Position numbers and translations under genes: made by a program
Part shown: positions 54,395-62,332 of the stretch, in pieces
Numbering within the stretch: position 1 is the first letter of the stretch
Layout of the letters: each line of letters starts with the position of its first letter
Notes under the pieces: model-generated
Database searches by the model: none
The model's input: the letters and a program-made list of their open reading frames with translations, nothing else
What the model was told of the DNA's origin: nothing
Source: Labilithrix sp.
GTDB lineage: Bacteria > Myxococcota_A > Polyangia > Polyangiales > Polyangiaceae
Assembly: GCA_019637155.1 (NCBI GenBank)
Contig: JAHBWE010000011.1
Coordinates: 124,001 to 188,000 of the forward strand
DNA length: 64,000 nucleotides
Direction: 5' to 3'

Positions 54395-54511
54395 TCACTC
54401 GCCCCGTTCGGCGAAGAGCTGAATCCCGGCGTCGACGACCATCGCCGCCTTCCAGTGCATGCGCTCGAGATCGCTTCGCGCGAGGACGCTCCAATCGACC
54501 TCGCGGCTCAT
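54395..54511 (-). pseudogene. Truncated RelE/ParE-type toxin
   Basis: Only 38 codons run from ATG 54511 to TGA at 54395. The peptide (MSREVDWSVLARSDLERMHW and on to GIQLFAERGE) matches the N-terminal third of RelE/ParE toxins, in which a helix pair is followed by about 60 residues with the active strands. None of those strands is found downstream in any frame. It overlaps the antitoxin-like gene by 4 bp (ATGA), the standard order antitoxin then toxin. It is most simply a decayed toxin. It is too short to appear as a normal open reading frame. Confidence 0.65.
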
Positions 54512-54696
54512 CTCCCGGTGCGGCTGCGTTCGGCGAGGCGTGCCGTGATCTCGTGCCCTGGGATCAGACGGCCGTCGGCGCGCGCCTCGCGGAGCGCTTC
54601 GATCTCCTCCGGTGTCGCCTCACGTTCGTCTTCGAGCGCGTTTGCGACGGCCTCGGCGACGGGGTCGAGGGGGCGCGCGGCGTTCGGCGTCGGCAT
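54508..54696 (-). CDS. Small antitoxin-like protein
   Basis: ATG 54696 gives 62 residues. The N-terminal half is Ala/Asp/Glu-rich helix (PVAEAVANALEDEREATPEE) and the C-terminal half reads IEALREARADGRLIPGHEIT, ending ARLAERSRTGR. This is the pattern of ParD/RelB-like or StbD-like antitoxin C-termini that wrap a toxin. It lacks an obvious DNA-binding fold. With a truncated toxin downstream it may be an orphan. Confidence 0.65.
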   Translation of the reverse strand: MPTPNAARPLDPVAEAVANALEDEREATPEEIEALREARADGRLIPGHEITARLAERSRTGR

Positions 54697-54745
54697 GTAC
54701 GCAGAGTAGCACGTCGCCGCGTGCTGGCCTGCTAACCTCGCCCGC

Positions 54746-56548
54746 GTGGCAGGCACCGGCGCGCTGAGCTTCGATGCGGTCTGCAAGCTCCTCGTCGCCG
54801 CGCGGGTGCTCGGCGAGGAGGAGGCGCGCGACGCGCAGGTCCGCGGGGAGCGGGAGCGCGCGCGGATCGTGCGGCAGCGGATCGGGCGGCCGCAGTCGGG
54901 GCAGCGCGGGCCGACGGAGGCGATCGTCCATCCCGCCGAGGTCATCGCGGCGATGTTCTCGCACGTCAGCGAGAAGGCGGTGATGGAAGTGGTCGCGCGC
55001 GCGGCGGGGCTGCCGTTCGTCGATCTCGATCCGCTCAAGATCGACGCCAAGCTCGCGCCGCAGTTCCTCTCGCGGCCGTTCGCGCGCCGGCACACCGCGC
55101 TCATCATCGGCGCCGACGACACGAACGTGACGGTCGCGGTCGCCGACCCGTACGACAGGAGCCTCGTCGACGACCTCGTCCAGTACGTGAAGCGACGGCC
55201 CGTCCTCGTCATCTCGACGCCGTCGGACATCCAGCGCCTCATCACCGACTTCTACGGGTTCCGCGTCGCGGTCGCGGGCGCGGAGGAGCAGGTCTCCGGC
55301 GGCGTCGACATCGGGAACCTCGAGCGCTACGTGAAGCTGAAGCGCGTCGAGGACATCGAGGCGAACGATCAGCACGTCGTCAACGCGGTCGAATACCTCC
55401 TCCACTACGCGCTCGATCAACGCGCCTCCGACGTCCACATCGAGCCGCAGCGCGAGCAGTCGGTGGTGCGCATGCGCATCGACGGCGTCCTCCATCGCGT
55501 CCACACCCTGCCGAAGGTCGTGCACCCCGCGGTGCTCTCGCGCATCAAGATGCTCGCGCGGATGGACATCGCCGAGCGCCGGCGCCCGCAGGACGGACGG
55601 ATCAAGACCGCGCGCGGCAACCGCGAGGTGGAGCTCCGCGTCTCCACCATCAGCGTCGCGTTCGGCGAGAAGATGGTCATCCGCGTCTTCGATCCCGAGA
55701 GCGTCGAGCGCGACCTCGGCGACCTCGGGATGACGGACGCGCAGCTCGCCGCCGCGCGCGGGTTCCTCGCGCGCCCGAACGGGCTCATCCTCGTCACGGG
55801 GCCGACCGGCAGCGGCAAGACGTCGTCGCTCTACTCCGCGCTCCGCTCGATCGCGTCGCCGGAGATCAACATCGTCACGATCGAGGACCCGATCGAGATC
55901 GTGCTCGATTCGCTGAACCAGGTCTCGGTCCAGCCGAAGATCGGCCTCGGCTTCGCGGACGCGCTCCGCCACGTGCTGCGGCAAGACCCCGACGTCGTGA
56001 TGGTCGGCGAGGTGCGCGACGAGGACACCGCCCAGATCGCGACCCAGGCCGCGCTCACCGGCCACCTCGTCCTCGCGACGCTGCACACGAACGACTCGCC
56101 GACCGCGATCACGCGCATGCTCGAGCTCGGCGTCGATCCGTTCATCCTCGCGTCGACGCTCGTGGGCGTGATCGCGCAGCGGCTCGTGCGCCTCGTCTGC
56201 GCCGACTGCCGCGTCGAGACGTTCCTCACGCCCGATCAGATGAGCATGCTCGGGATGGACGTCGACGCGCTCGTCGCGGCGGGGCAGGCGCCGAGCTTGA
56301 TGGTCGCCGCGGGCGAGGGCTGCGTGAAGTGCCGCGGGACCGGGCTCGTGCGGCGCACGGGCGTGTTCGAGGTCATGTCGGTCGACGACAAGATCCGGAA
56401 GCTCGTCGTCCAGCGCTCCGGCGCGCGTGAGATCATGACGCAGGCGCGGAACGACGGGCTCGTCACGCTGCGCGAGGCCGCGCTGCGGAAGCTCGGGAAA
56501 GGACTGACGACGGTGGAAGAGGTGCTCCGCGTGACGGTGGACGACTGA
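54746..56548 (+). CDS. PilB/GspE-type secretion or pilus assembly ATPase
   Basis: A GTG start gives 600 residues. An N-terminal GspE_N/MshEN-like region (about 50-170, VVARAAGLPFVDLDPLKIDA) is followed by the ATPase core: RASDVHIEPQREQSVVRMRI, Walker A GPTGSGKTSSLY, Asp box ITIEDPIEI, Walker B DVVMVGEVRDEDTAQIA and His box LVLATLHTNDSPTAI. The C-terminal zinc module has CADC and CVKC pairs. It powers type IV pilus extension or type II secretion. No other pilus or secretion gene is adjacent; instead an AAA protein gene overlaps its stop by one base. Confidence 0.92.
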   Translation: MAGTGALSFDAVCKLLVAARVLGEEEARDAQVRGERERARIVRQRIGRPQSGQRGPTEAIVHPAEVIAAMFSHVSEKAVMEVVARAAGLPFVDLDPLKIDAKLAPQFLSRPFARRHTALIIGADDTNVTVAVADPYDRSLVDDLVQYVKRRPVLVISTPSDIQRLITDFYGFRVAVAGAEEQVSGGVDIGNLERYVKLKRVEDIEANDQHVVNAVEYLLHYALDQRASDVHIEPQREQSVVRMRIDGVLHRVHTLPKVVHPAVLSRIKMLARMDIAERRRPQDGRIKTARGNREVELRVSTISVAFGEKMVIRVFDPESVERDLGDLGMTDAQLAAARGFLARPNGLILVTGPTGSGKTSSLYSALRSIASPEINIVTIEDPIEIVLDSLNQVSVQPKIGLGFADALRHVLRQDPDVVMVGEVRDEDTAQIATQAALTGHLVLATLHTNDSPTAITRMLELGVDPFILASTLVGVIAQRLVRLVCADCRVETFLTPDQMSMLGMDVDALVAAGQAPSLMVAAGEGCVKCRGTGLVRRTGVFEVMSVDDKIRKLVVQRSGAREIMTQARNDGLVTLREAALRKLGKGLTTVEEVLRVTVDD

Positions 56549-58041
56549 TGCACCCGACGGGCGTGACTCACGACTTCGGCGCCGATCTCCAGCGCGCGCT
56601 CCGCGCCGGCTTCACGCTGATCACGGTCGCGACGGGCGAAGAGGGCCGCGCGCGCCAGCTCGTCGACGTCGCGTGCGAGGCGCTGGGCCTCCGTACCACG
56701 TACTGGGCGACGACGAGCGACGTCTCGATGCGCGCGACGCTCGAGGCGGGCTCCGCCGAGCAGGAGGTGATGGTCTTCCTCGATCCCGCGCCCTACCTCG
56801 CCGATCCCCACGTCGTGCGGCTCCTCCGCGAGATCGGCCTCGGCGCGCGGCGCGCGATCGTGGTCCTCCTCGGCTCCGTGATCGAGCTCCCGCCCGACCT
56901 CGAGCGCGAGGCGGCCGCGATCGAGCTGCCGCTCCCCACCCGCGACGAGCTCTCCGCGCTCCTCATGCTCGTGCCGGAGGAAGAGCGGCGCGGCTGGGAC
57001 ACCGGCGCGTTCGCGCGCGCGGCGGCGGGGCTCACGATGTCGGAGGCGGCGCGCGCGTTCGCGCTCGCGCGCGCGGAGATCGACGCCGGCGACGCACCTG
57101 CCGGAGTCGCGAGCGACGGCGTGCGCTCGTGCGATGCTGCACGAGCGCTGAAGCGCGTCATCGCGCAGAAGCGGCGCGCGCTGAAGAAGAGCGCGACGCT
57201 GGAGCTCGTCGACGACGACGTGCCGCTCGCGGACGTCGGCGGCCTCGACGTGCTGAAGGCGTGGCTCTCGTCGCGCGTGCGCGCCTACGGCGAGGACGCG
57301 CGCGCGTACGGTCTGCCCGAGCCGCGCGGGATGCTCCTCTGCGGGGTGCAGGGGTGTGGCAAGTCGCACGCGAGCAAGGCGGCCGCGAGCGTGCTCGGCC
57401 TCCCGCTCGTGCGCCTCGACTTCGCGGCGGTGTTCGCGAACGCGTCGCCGGAGCAGGCGCTGCGCGAGGGCCTGCGCGCGGTGACGGCGATCGCGCCGGT
57501 CGTCCTGTGGGTCGACGAGATCGAGAAGGGGCTCGGCGCGACCGGCGGCGGGATGGCGGACGCGCGGCAGGTGCGCGTCTTCGGCGCGTTCCTCACCTGG
57601 CTGCAAGAGCGCACCGCGCCGGTCTTCGTCGCCGCGACCGCGAACGAGGTGGAGCACCTCCCGCCGGAGCTCGCGCGGCGCGGCCGCTTCGACGAGGTCT
57701 TCTTCGTCGACCTCCCGTCGCCGCAGGAGCGCGAGGACGTGCTCGCGCTCACGCTGCGCCGCCGCGGCCGCCGGCCGGACGGGCTGAACCTCGCCGCGAT
57801 CGCGAAGCCGCTCGATCACTTCTCCGGCGCCGAGCTCGAGCAGGTGATCGCGAGCGCGCTGTTCCGCGCGTTCGCGCAGCGCCGCGAGCTGCTCGAGGAG
57901 GACCTCCGCGCCGCCGCGCGCGAGATCGTCCCGCTCGCCACCCTCTACGAGGAGAAGATCCAGGCGCTCCGCGCGTGGGGCCGCGTCCGCGCGCGCAAGG
58001 CGTCCGCCGATCGACGCGTGCTCGACCTCTTCGAGAGCTAG
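56548..58041 (+). CDS. Ycf46-like AAA+ ATPase
   Basis: The ATG overlaps the upstream stop by one base. In the 497-residue product, residues about 1-190 form the Ycf46-type N-domain (DLQRALRAGFTLITVATGEE, VMVFLDPAPYLADPHVVRLL). A classical AAA module follows with Walker A GVQGCGKSHASKA, Walker B VVLWVDEIEKGLGATGGG, sensor 1 VFVAATANEVEHLPPELA and arginine finger ARRGRFDEVFFVDLP. The Walker A form and WVDEIEKG are typical of the Ycf46 group, chloroplast/cyanobacterial relatives of which are linked to carbon and CO2 responses. Its role here is unknown; tight coupling to the PilB-like gene suggests a joint function. Confidence 0.85.
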   Translation: MHPTGVTHDFGADLQRALRAGFTLITVATGEEGRARQLVDVACEALGLRTTYWATTSDVSMRATLEAGSAEQEVMVFLDPAPYLADPHVVRLLREIGLGARRAIVVLLGSVIELPPDLEREAAAIELPLPTRDELSALLMLVPEEERRGWDTGAFARAAAGLTMSEAARAFALARAEIDAGDAPAGVASDGVRSCDAARALKRVIAQKRRALKKSATLELVDDDVPLADVGGLDVLKAWLSSRVRAYGEDARAYGLPEPRGMLLCGVQGCGKSHASKAAASVLGLPLVRLDFAAVFANASPEQALREGLRAVTAIAPVVLWVDEIEKGLGATGGGMADARQVRVFGAFLTWLQERTAPVFVAATANEVEHLPPELARRGRFDEVFFVDLPSPQEREDVLALTLRRRGRRPDGLNLAAIAKPLDHFSGAELEQVIASALFRAFAQRRELLEEDLRAAAREIVPLATLYEEKIQALRAWGRVRARKASADRRVLDLFES

Positions 58042-58059
58042 CGGCTAGACTCGCGCTCC

Positions 58060-59409
58060 TTGTCCGGCAAAGAACGCCCGAAGGCCGTGCTCGTCGCGGT
58101 CCACTTCCCTCGCGTCGACGACCTCGAGCTCGCCTCCAGCCTCGAAGAGCTCGGTCGCCTCGTCGGCACGCTCGGCTACCAGGTCGTCGCGCGCATCACG
58201 CAGCCGCGCCCGCACCTCGAGGCCGCCGCCGTCATCGGCGAAGGCAAGCTGCACGAGCTCGCCGAGATCACCGGCGGCAGCGGTCGCCTCGAGTCCTCCG
58301 CGCCGAAGCGGCGCGACAAGGCACGCTTGAGGCGCGAAGAAGAAGAGGAGGAGGCGGAGGTCGAAGAAGCGGAGGGGGCGGCGGCGACGGCGAAGGTCGA
58401 CCTCGTCGCGGTGGACCACGATCTCTCGCCGAGCCAGGCGCGGAACCTCGAGCGCGCGACGGGCGTGCAGGTGCTCGACCGCACCGGCGTGATCATCGAG
58501 ATCTTCCATCGCCACGCGAAGAGCCGCGAGGCGCGGCTGCAGGTCGAGATCGCGCGGCTCACGTACACCGCGCCGCGGCTCCGCGAGTCGCCGGGCGGGA
58601 AGGAGCGGCAGCGCGGGCGAGGCGCGGGCGAGGCGGCGCTCGAGCTCGATCGACGCAAGATCCGCGACCGCATCGCGGAGCTCCGCGAGGAGCTCGCGGC
58701 GGTGCAGCGCGATCAGGACGTGCGTCGCTACCACCGGCGCCAGGCGCGCCGCGTCGCGCTCGTCGGCTATACGAACGCGGGAAAATCGTCGCTCATGCGC
58801 GCGCTCACCGCGAGCGAGGTGTACGTCGAGGACAAGCTCTTCGCGACGCTCGACACGACCGTGCGCGCGCTCCATCCCGAGGCGAAGCCGCGCATCCTCG
58901 TGAGCGACACGGTCGGGTTCATCAAGAAGCTGCCGCACGACCTCGTCGCGAGCTTCAAGTCGACGCTCGACGAGGCGCTCGAGGCGTCGCACCTCCTCCA
59001 CGTCGTCGACGCCGCGGACCCGTCGTGGCCGGCGCAGCTCGAGGTGACGCGCGACGTGCTCGCGGAGATCGGCGCGGCTGACGTGCCGTCGACGCTCGTG
59101 ATGAACAAGATCGACCTCCTTCCGCCGGAGGAGGTCGCGCTCCTCCGCGCGCGCTTCCCCGACGCGTGGCTCGTCTCGGCGCGCGATCCCGCCGACGTCG
59201 CGGCGGTGCGCGAGCGCATCATCGCGATCTTCGAGGCGGCCTACGAAGAGGTGGCGCTCACCGTGCCGTACGATCGCCAGGGGATCCTGAGCGAGATGCA
59301 CGACGCGGGGCGCGTGGTCGAGGAGCAGTGGGAGGAGGCCGGCGTCATCGTGCGCTGGCGCGCGGACGCGGAGTCGATCGGCCGGATCAGGAGCAAGCTA
59401 AAGGCCTGA
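58060..59409 (+). CDS. hflX: GTPase HflX
   Basis: A TTG start gives 449 residues. The N-terminal HflX domain (AVLVAVHFPRVDDLELASSL, PHLEAAAVIGEGKLHELAEI, FDHDLSPSQARNLE-like, VLDRTGVIIEIFHRHAKS) is interrupted at about residues 77-110 by a charged Arg/Lys then poly-Glu insertion. The coiled helices and GTPase domain follow: G1 VGYTNAGKSSLMRAL, G2 DTTV, G3 DTVGFIKKLPHDL, G4 NKID. HflX splits stalled ribosomes under stress. The insertion replaces a normally short loop. It lies 18 bp after the Ycf46-like gene on the same strand. Confidence 0.92.
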   Translation: MSGKERPKAVLVAVHFPRVDDLELASSLEELGRLVGTLGYQVVARITQPRPHLEAAAVIGEGKLHELAEITGGSGRLESSAPKRRDKARLRREEEEEEAEVEEAEGAAATAKVDLVAVDHDLSPSQARNLERATGVQVLDRTGVIIEIFHRHAKSREARLQVEIARLTYTAPRLRESPGGKERQRGRGAGEAALELDRRKIRDRIAELREELAAVQRDQDVRRYHRRQARRVALVGYTNAGKSSLMRALTASEVYVEDKLFATLDTTVRALHPEAKPRILVSDTVGFIKKLPHDLVASFKSTLDEALEASHLLHVVDAADPSWPAQLEVTRDVLAEIGAADVPSTLVMNKIDLLPPEEVALLRARFPDAWLVSARDPADVAAVRERIIAIFEAAYEEVALTVPYDRQGILSEMHDAGRVVEEQWEEAGVIVRWRADAESIGRIRSKLKA

Positions 59410-59411
59410 CC

Positions 59412-60149
59412 TCAAGGCAGCACCTCGACGCAGATGAGGCGACTCTCGAAGGAGCAGGACCGCTCGTTGTTGCCGTCCTCCGTCCACTTCGGCCCCTTGG
59501 TGGCGGGGTACGAGATCGCTCCGTTCTGGCCAGGCAGCAGCGTCGTCCAGTTGTTGCAGTTGACGGCTCTTGCTTTTCCGGTTGCGGTCACGGCGGTCCA
59601 GACGGGGGCGTTCGAGGCGATCTTCTTGCCCGTCTCATCGAGCTCGAAGTCCTGGTGCTTGAGGCCGGCGCCGCCGAGGAGGTCCTCCGTCGTAGCGATG
59701 AAGGTGGTGCCGTTCGACGCGTACCAGGTCCGGCCGGCGGGGATGAGCGGCGCCATGTCGGGCCGATCGGCCGAGCCGAGCCACGCGATGAACTTCCCGG
59801 CCGGTCGCAGCAGCGAGCCGGCGGCCTGACAGCGTTTGTCCGCTTCGAGGACGCCGCCCATCGAGCCGTTGTATTCCTTGCTCGTGACGAACATGTAGAG
59901 CGCGGGCGTTCCCGGCCCGCCGGTCGTGCTGCTGCTGCTGCTCGCGTCGGCGCCGGAGCTCCCGCTGCTGCTGCTCGAGGTGCTCGACGTGCTCGAGGTG
60001 CTCGAGGTGCTGCTCGAGCTGGATCCGTCTTCGGTCGCGGCGCCGCCTCCGTCGGGTGGAACCGCGCCCGGCGCGACCTCGTCACCCACGCAGGCCAGGA
60101 TGCCGACACCGAACGCGCACGCGCCAACGAGAAGAGAAGACCATCGCAT
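59412..60149 (-). CDS. Lipoprotein with DUF1554-like lectin-type domain
   Basis: The 245-residue product has a signal peptide with lipobox ILAC (Cys20), a long Ser/Thr low-complexity linker (about 43-76), and a C-terminal domain. The domain contains YMFVTSKEYNGSMGGVLEAD, KRCQAAGSLL, KFIAWLGSADRPD, VNCNNWTTLL and CSFESRLICVEV. The Cys/Trp pattern matches the DUF1554 group, distantly related to endostatin/C-type-lectin folds and found on bacterial surface lipoproteins. A surface-exposed binding role is likely but the ligand is unknown. The linker corresponds to a GCT/CTC-type trinucleotide-rich DNA stretch near 59925-60035, prone to slippage. Confidence 0.78.
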   Translation of the reverse strand: MRWSSLLVGACAFGVGILACVGDEVAPGAVPPDGGGAATEDGSSSSSTSSTSSTSSTSSSSSGSSGADASSSSSTTGGPGTPALYMFVTSKEYNGSMGGVLEADKRCQAAGSLLRPAGKFIAWLGSADRPDMAPLIPAGRTWYASNGTTFIATTEDLLGGAGLKHQDFELDETGKKIASNAPVWTAVTATGKARAVNCNNWTTLLPGQNGAISYPATKGPKWTEDGNNERSCSFESRLICVEVLP

Positions 60150-60230
60150 CGGATCAGCTTACCCGATGTTAATCGGGGTGAAATGAATCGTCTCGGAGTC
60201 GCTGATCACATGACCTTGCCGGTGGCTCTT

Positions 60231-60285
60231 GTTCGAGAGGGCGCTGCCCTCTCGAGCTCTCCCGCCCCCCCGAGAGGTGCTTGCG
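60231..60285. repeat. Dispersed palindromic repeat, short copy
   Basis: The element GTTCGAGAGGGCGCTGCCCT and its continuation to 60264 is the inverted copy, one mismatch, of 53492-53525, with arms CGAGAGGGC and GCCCTCTCG around GCT. It continues into CCCCCCGAGAGG, which parallels the outer end of the long copy but lacks the nested central palindrome. It lies in the 60150-60318 gap between two minus-strand genes. Confidence 0.85.
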
Positions 60286-60318
60286 TCTTGCACTTGGGAG
60301 CGGCGGTTGGGCACTTTC

Positions 60319-60663
60319 TCAGAAGCGTGTGATGTGGTCGTGGACTGGGCGGATGTTGCCGCGGCATGGGTAGGCGTCGTCGGTGCCGTATTCGATGACG
60401 TCTTCGACGCGGACGCCGTCGGGGAAGTCGAGGGCGATCGTGACGGTGCCCGCCTTCGCGGGGACGATCCAGTACACGTCGCAGCGGTTCGCCTTGTCGC
60501 GGCGCATGCACTCGAGGCGCGCGTCGCCGGTGAGCCGGAGCTCTGGCTCGCGGTCCAGCGTCGACGACGCGATCTCCACCGGCGAGCCCGTCTCCGCGCA
60601 GTTGCACGCGAGCGTCGTCGCCGCCGCCGGCGGCAAGAAGACGAGGAGGAGCGCGAGCCGCAT
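60319..60663 (-). CDS. Small Cys-containing lipoprotein
   Basis: ATG 60663 gives 114 residues with a signal peptide and lipobox TLAC (Cys20), immediately followed by NC. The mature part has four more Cys and reads like a single small beta domain (RLTGDARLECMRRDKANRCD, AKAGTVTIALDFPDGVRVED, YGTDDAYPCRGNIRPVHDHI). I do not recognise it. It lies 47 bp downstream of the radical SAM gene and may be co-transcribed with it. Confidence 0.72.
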   Translation of the reverse strand: MRLALLLVFLPPAAATTLACNCAETGSPVEIASSTLDREPELRLTGDARLECMRRDKANRCDVYWIVPAKAGTVTIALDFPDGVRVEDVIEYGTDDAYPCRGNIRPVHDHITRF

Positions 60664-60710
60664 CGCGCCCGCGAGTATATCGCGGCGCCCGGCACCCAGA
60701 CCGACGGCGC

Positions 60711-62207
60711 TCACACCTGCGCGATCGCGAGGCTGCGGCGGGTGCGTTGCGTCTTGCCCTTGCCGTGATCGAGCTTCGCGAAGGCCTTGCGGTAGGCCGC
60801 GAAGCTGCCGCCGGCGCGGGCGGCCTCGAGCGTCGCGAGGCCCTCGGCCGCGCCGCCCTGCGCGAGGACGTATTCGACCCAGGCCCACTTCGCGCTCGTG
60901 GAGCGGACGTCGGCGCGGCCGCGGAGGCCGCGGCGGAGGCGATCGAGGCGATGCTCCACCACGTCGATGCCCGCGAACGGCTGGCCGTCGAGCGGCGTGT
61001 TGCGCTTCGCGCAGAACGGCGCGATGCCGAGCGCGATCGGCGCGAGCTTCGTGAGCTCGGTCGTGAAGCGGACGCACTCGTCGATGTCGTCGTCGCTCTC
61101 GCCCGGGAGGCCGATCATCAAATAGAGCTTCAGGTGCTTCATCCCGTGCTTCCGCGCGAGCTCGGCGCAGCGGAAGAGGTGCTTCTCCTTCGCCTTCCGC
61201 TCGAGGAGCTCGCGCATCCGCTCGGAGGGTCCGTCCATCGCGGTGGTGAGCACGCTCTGGCCGCCGCGGCGGAGGGCGGCGACGAAGTCTTCGTTCAGCC
61301 GATCGGGACGGAGCGACGAGAGCCCGACCTCGCAGCCGCGATCGGCGAGCGTGTTGATGATCTCGACCACCTTCGGGTGATCGCTCACCGCCGCGCCGAC
61401 GAGGCCGACCCGGCGCGCGTCCTCCGGGACGAGGCCGAGGATCTTCTCCTTCGGCGCGAGCCGCATGCCGCCGTTCGTGGAGCGCCGCATGACGCAGTAG
61501 GTGCAGCGACGCGAGCAGCCGCGCTCGGTCTCGACGAGGAACATGTCCGAGAGGACCGCGTGCGGCGTGCGGATCGGCGCCCACGCCGGGATCATCTCGT
61601 CCGGCACCTTCGCGACGACGGGCAACGTCTCGCCGTGGTGCGCCGGGACGAAGACGTGCGGCAGCGACGCGAGCTCCTCCCACGCCGCCTCGCGTCGCGG
61701 CGCGCGCTCGAGCACGCGCAGCACGTCGAGGACGAGCACCTCCGCTTCGCCGACGACGATCGCGTCGCAGAACGGCGCGAGCGGGAGCGGGTTCGAGAAG
61801 GTGAGGGGACCGCCCGCGACGACGCGCGGGTGACGGTCGTCGCGGTCTTCGCGGAGCGGCGGGATGCCGGCCGCCTCCAGCATCGTGAGGAGGCCCGCGA
61901 TCTCGCCTTCGTAGGCGATGCTCGCCGCGACGACGGGGAGCTCGTCGAGGCCGCGGCGCGACTCGTACGAGATCGGGCGCGCCTGCGCGGACAGATCGTG
62001 CTCCGCTTCGTCGTCGAGGACGAAGCGCTCGCACGCGAGGCCCGGCTCCTCCTGGATCGCGCGGTAGATGCGCTGGTAGCCGAGCGAGCTCATCGCCGCC
62101 GCGTACGGCGACGGATAGAGGAGCGCGACCGTGAACGGCGCCTGCTTGTCGAGCCGCCCCACCTCGGCGGCGAGCCGGGTGCGAATGCGGTCGTGGAGGC
62201 GCGACAT
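60711..62207 (-). CDS. B12-binding-type radical SAM protein
   Basis: The 498-residue product has an N-terminal cobalamin-binding-like Rossmann region (FTVALLYPSPYAAAMSSLGY, VAASIAYEGEIAGLLTMLE, RVVAGGPLTFSNPLPLAPFC). The radical SAM domain has the [4Fe-4S] cysteines in ETERGCSRRCTYCVMRR, then VGLVGAAVSDHPKVVEI, LTTAMDGPSERMRELL and YLMIGLPGESDDDI. The N-domain lacks the canonical DxHxxG cobalamin ligand, so B12 binding is uncertain. Such proteins modify tRNA, lipids or peptides; the substrate is not evident from neighbours. Confidence 0.87.
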   Translation of the reverse strand: MSRLHDRIRTRLAAEVGRLDKQAPFTVALLYPSPYAAAMSSLGYQRIYRAIQEEPGLACERFVLDDEAEHDLSAQARPISYESRRGLDELPVVAASIAYEGEIAGLLTMLEAAGIPPLREDRDDRHPRVVAGGPLTFSNPLPLAPFCDAIVVGEAEVLVLDVLRVLERAPRREAAWEELASLPHVFVPAHHGETLPVVAKVPDEMIPAWAPIRTPHAVLSDMFLVETERGCSRRCTYCVMRRSTNGGMRLAPKEKILGLVPEDARRVGLVGAAVSDHPKVVEIINTLADRGCEVGLSSLRPDRLNEDFVAALRRGGQSVLTTAMDGPSERMRELLERKAKEKHLFRCAELARKHGMKHLKLYLMIGLPGESDDDIDECVRFTTELTKLAPIALGIAPFCAKRNTPLDGQPFAGIDVVEHRLDRLRRGLRGRADVRSTSAKWAWVEYVLAQGGAAEGLATLEAARAGGSFAAYRKAFAKLDHGKGKTQRTRRSLAIAQV

Positions 62208-62332
62208 GCCTCTTCTTTAGGAGGCGGTGACGTTTCTGCAAGGACTTCGAGGACTTTCGGGACATTTTTCACCCGGAGGAACGGGATCCACGTGCGCTTT
62301 CAGCTTCTGGCGCTAAGAAGACGCCGCCTCCC

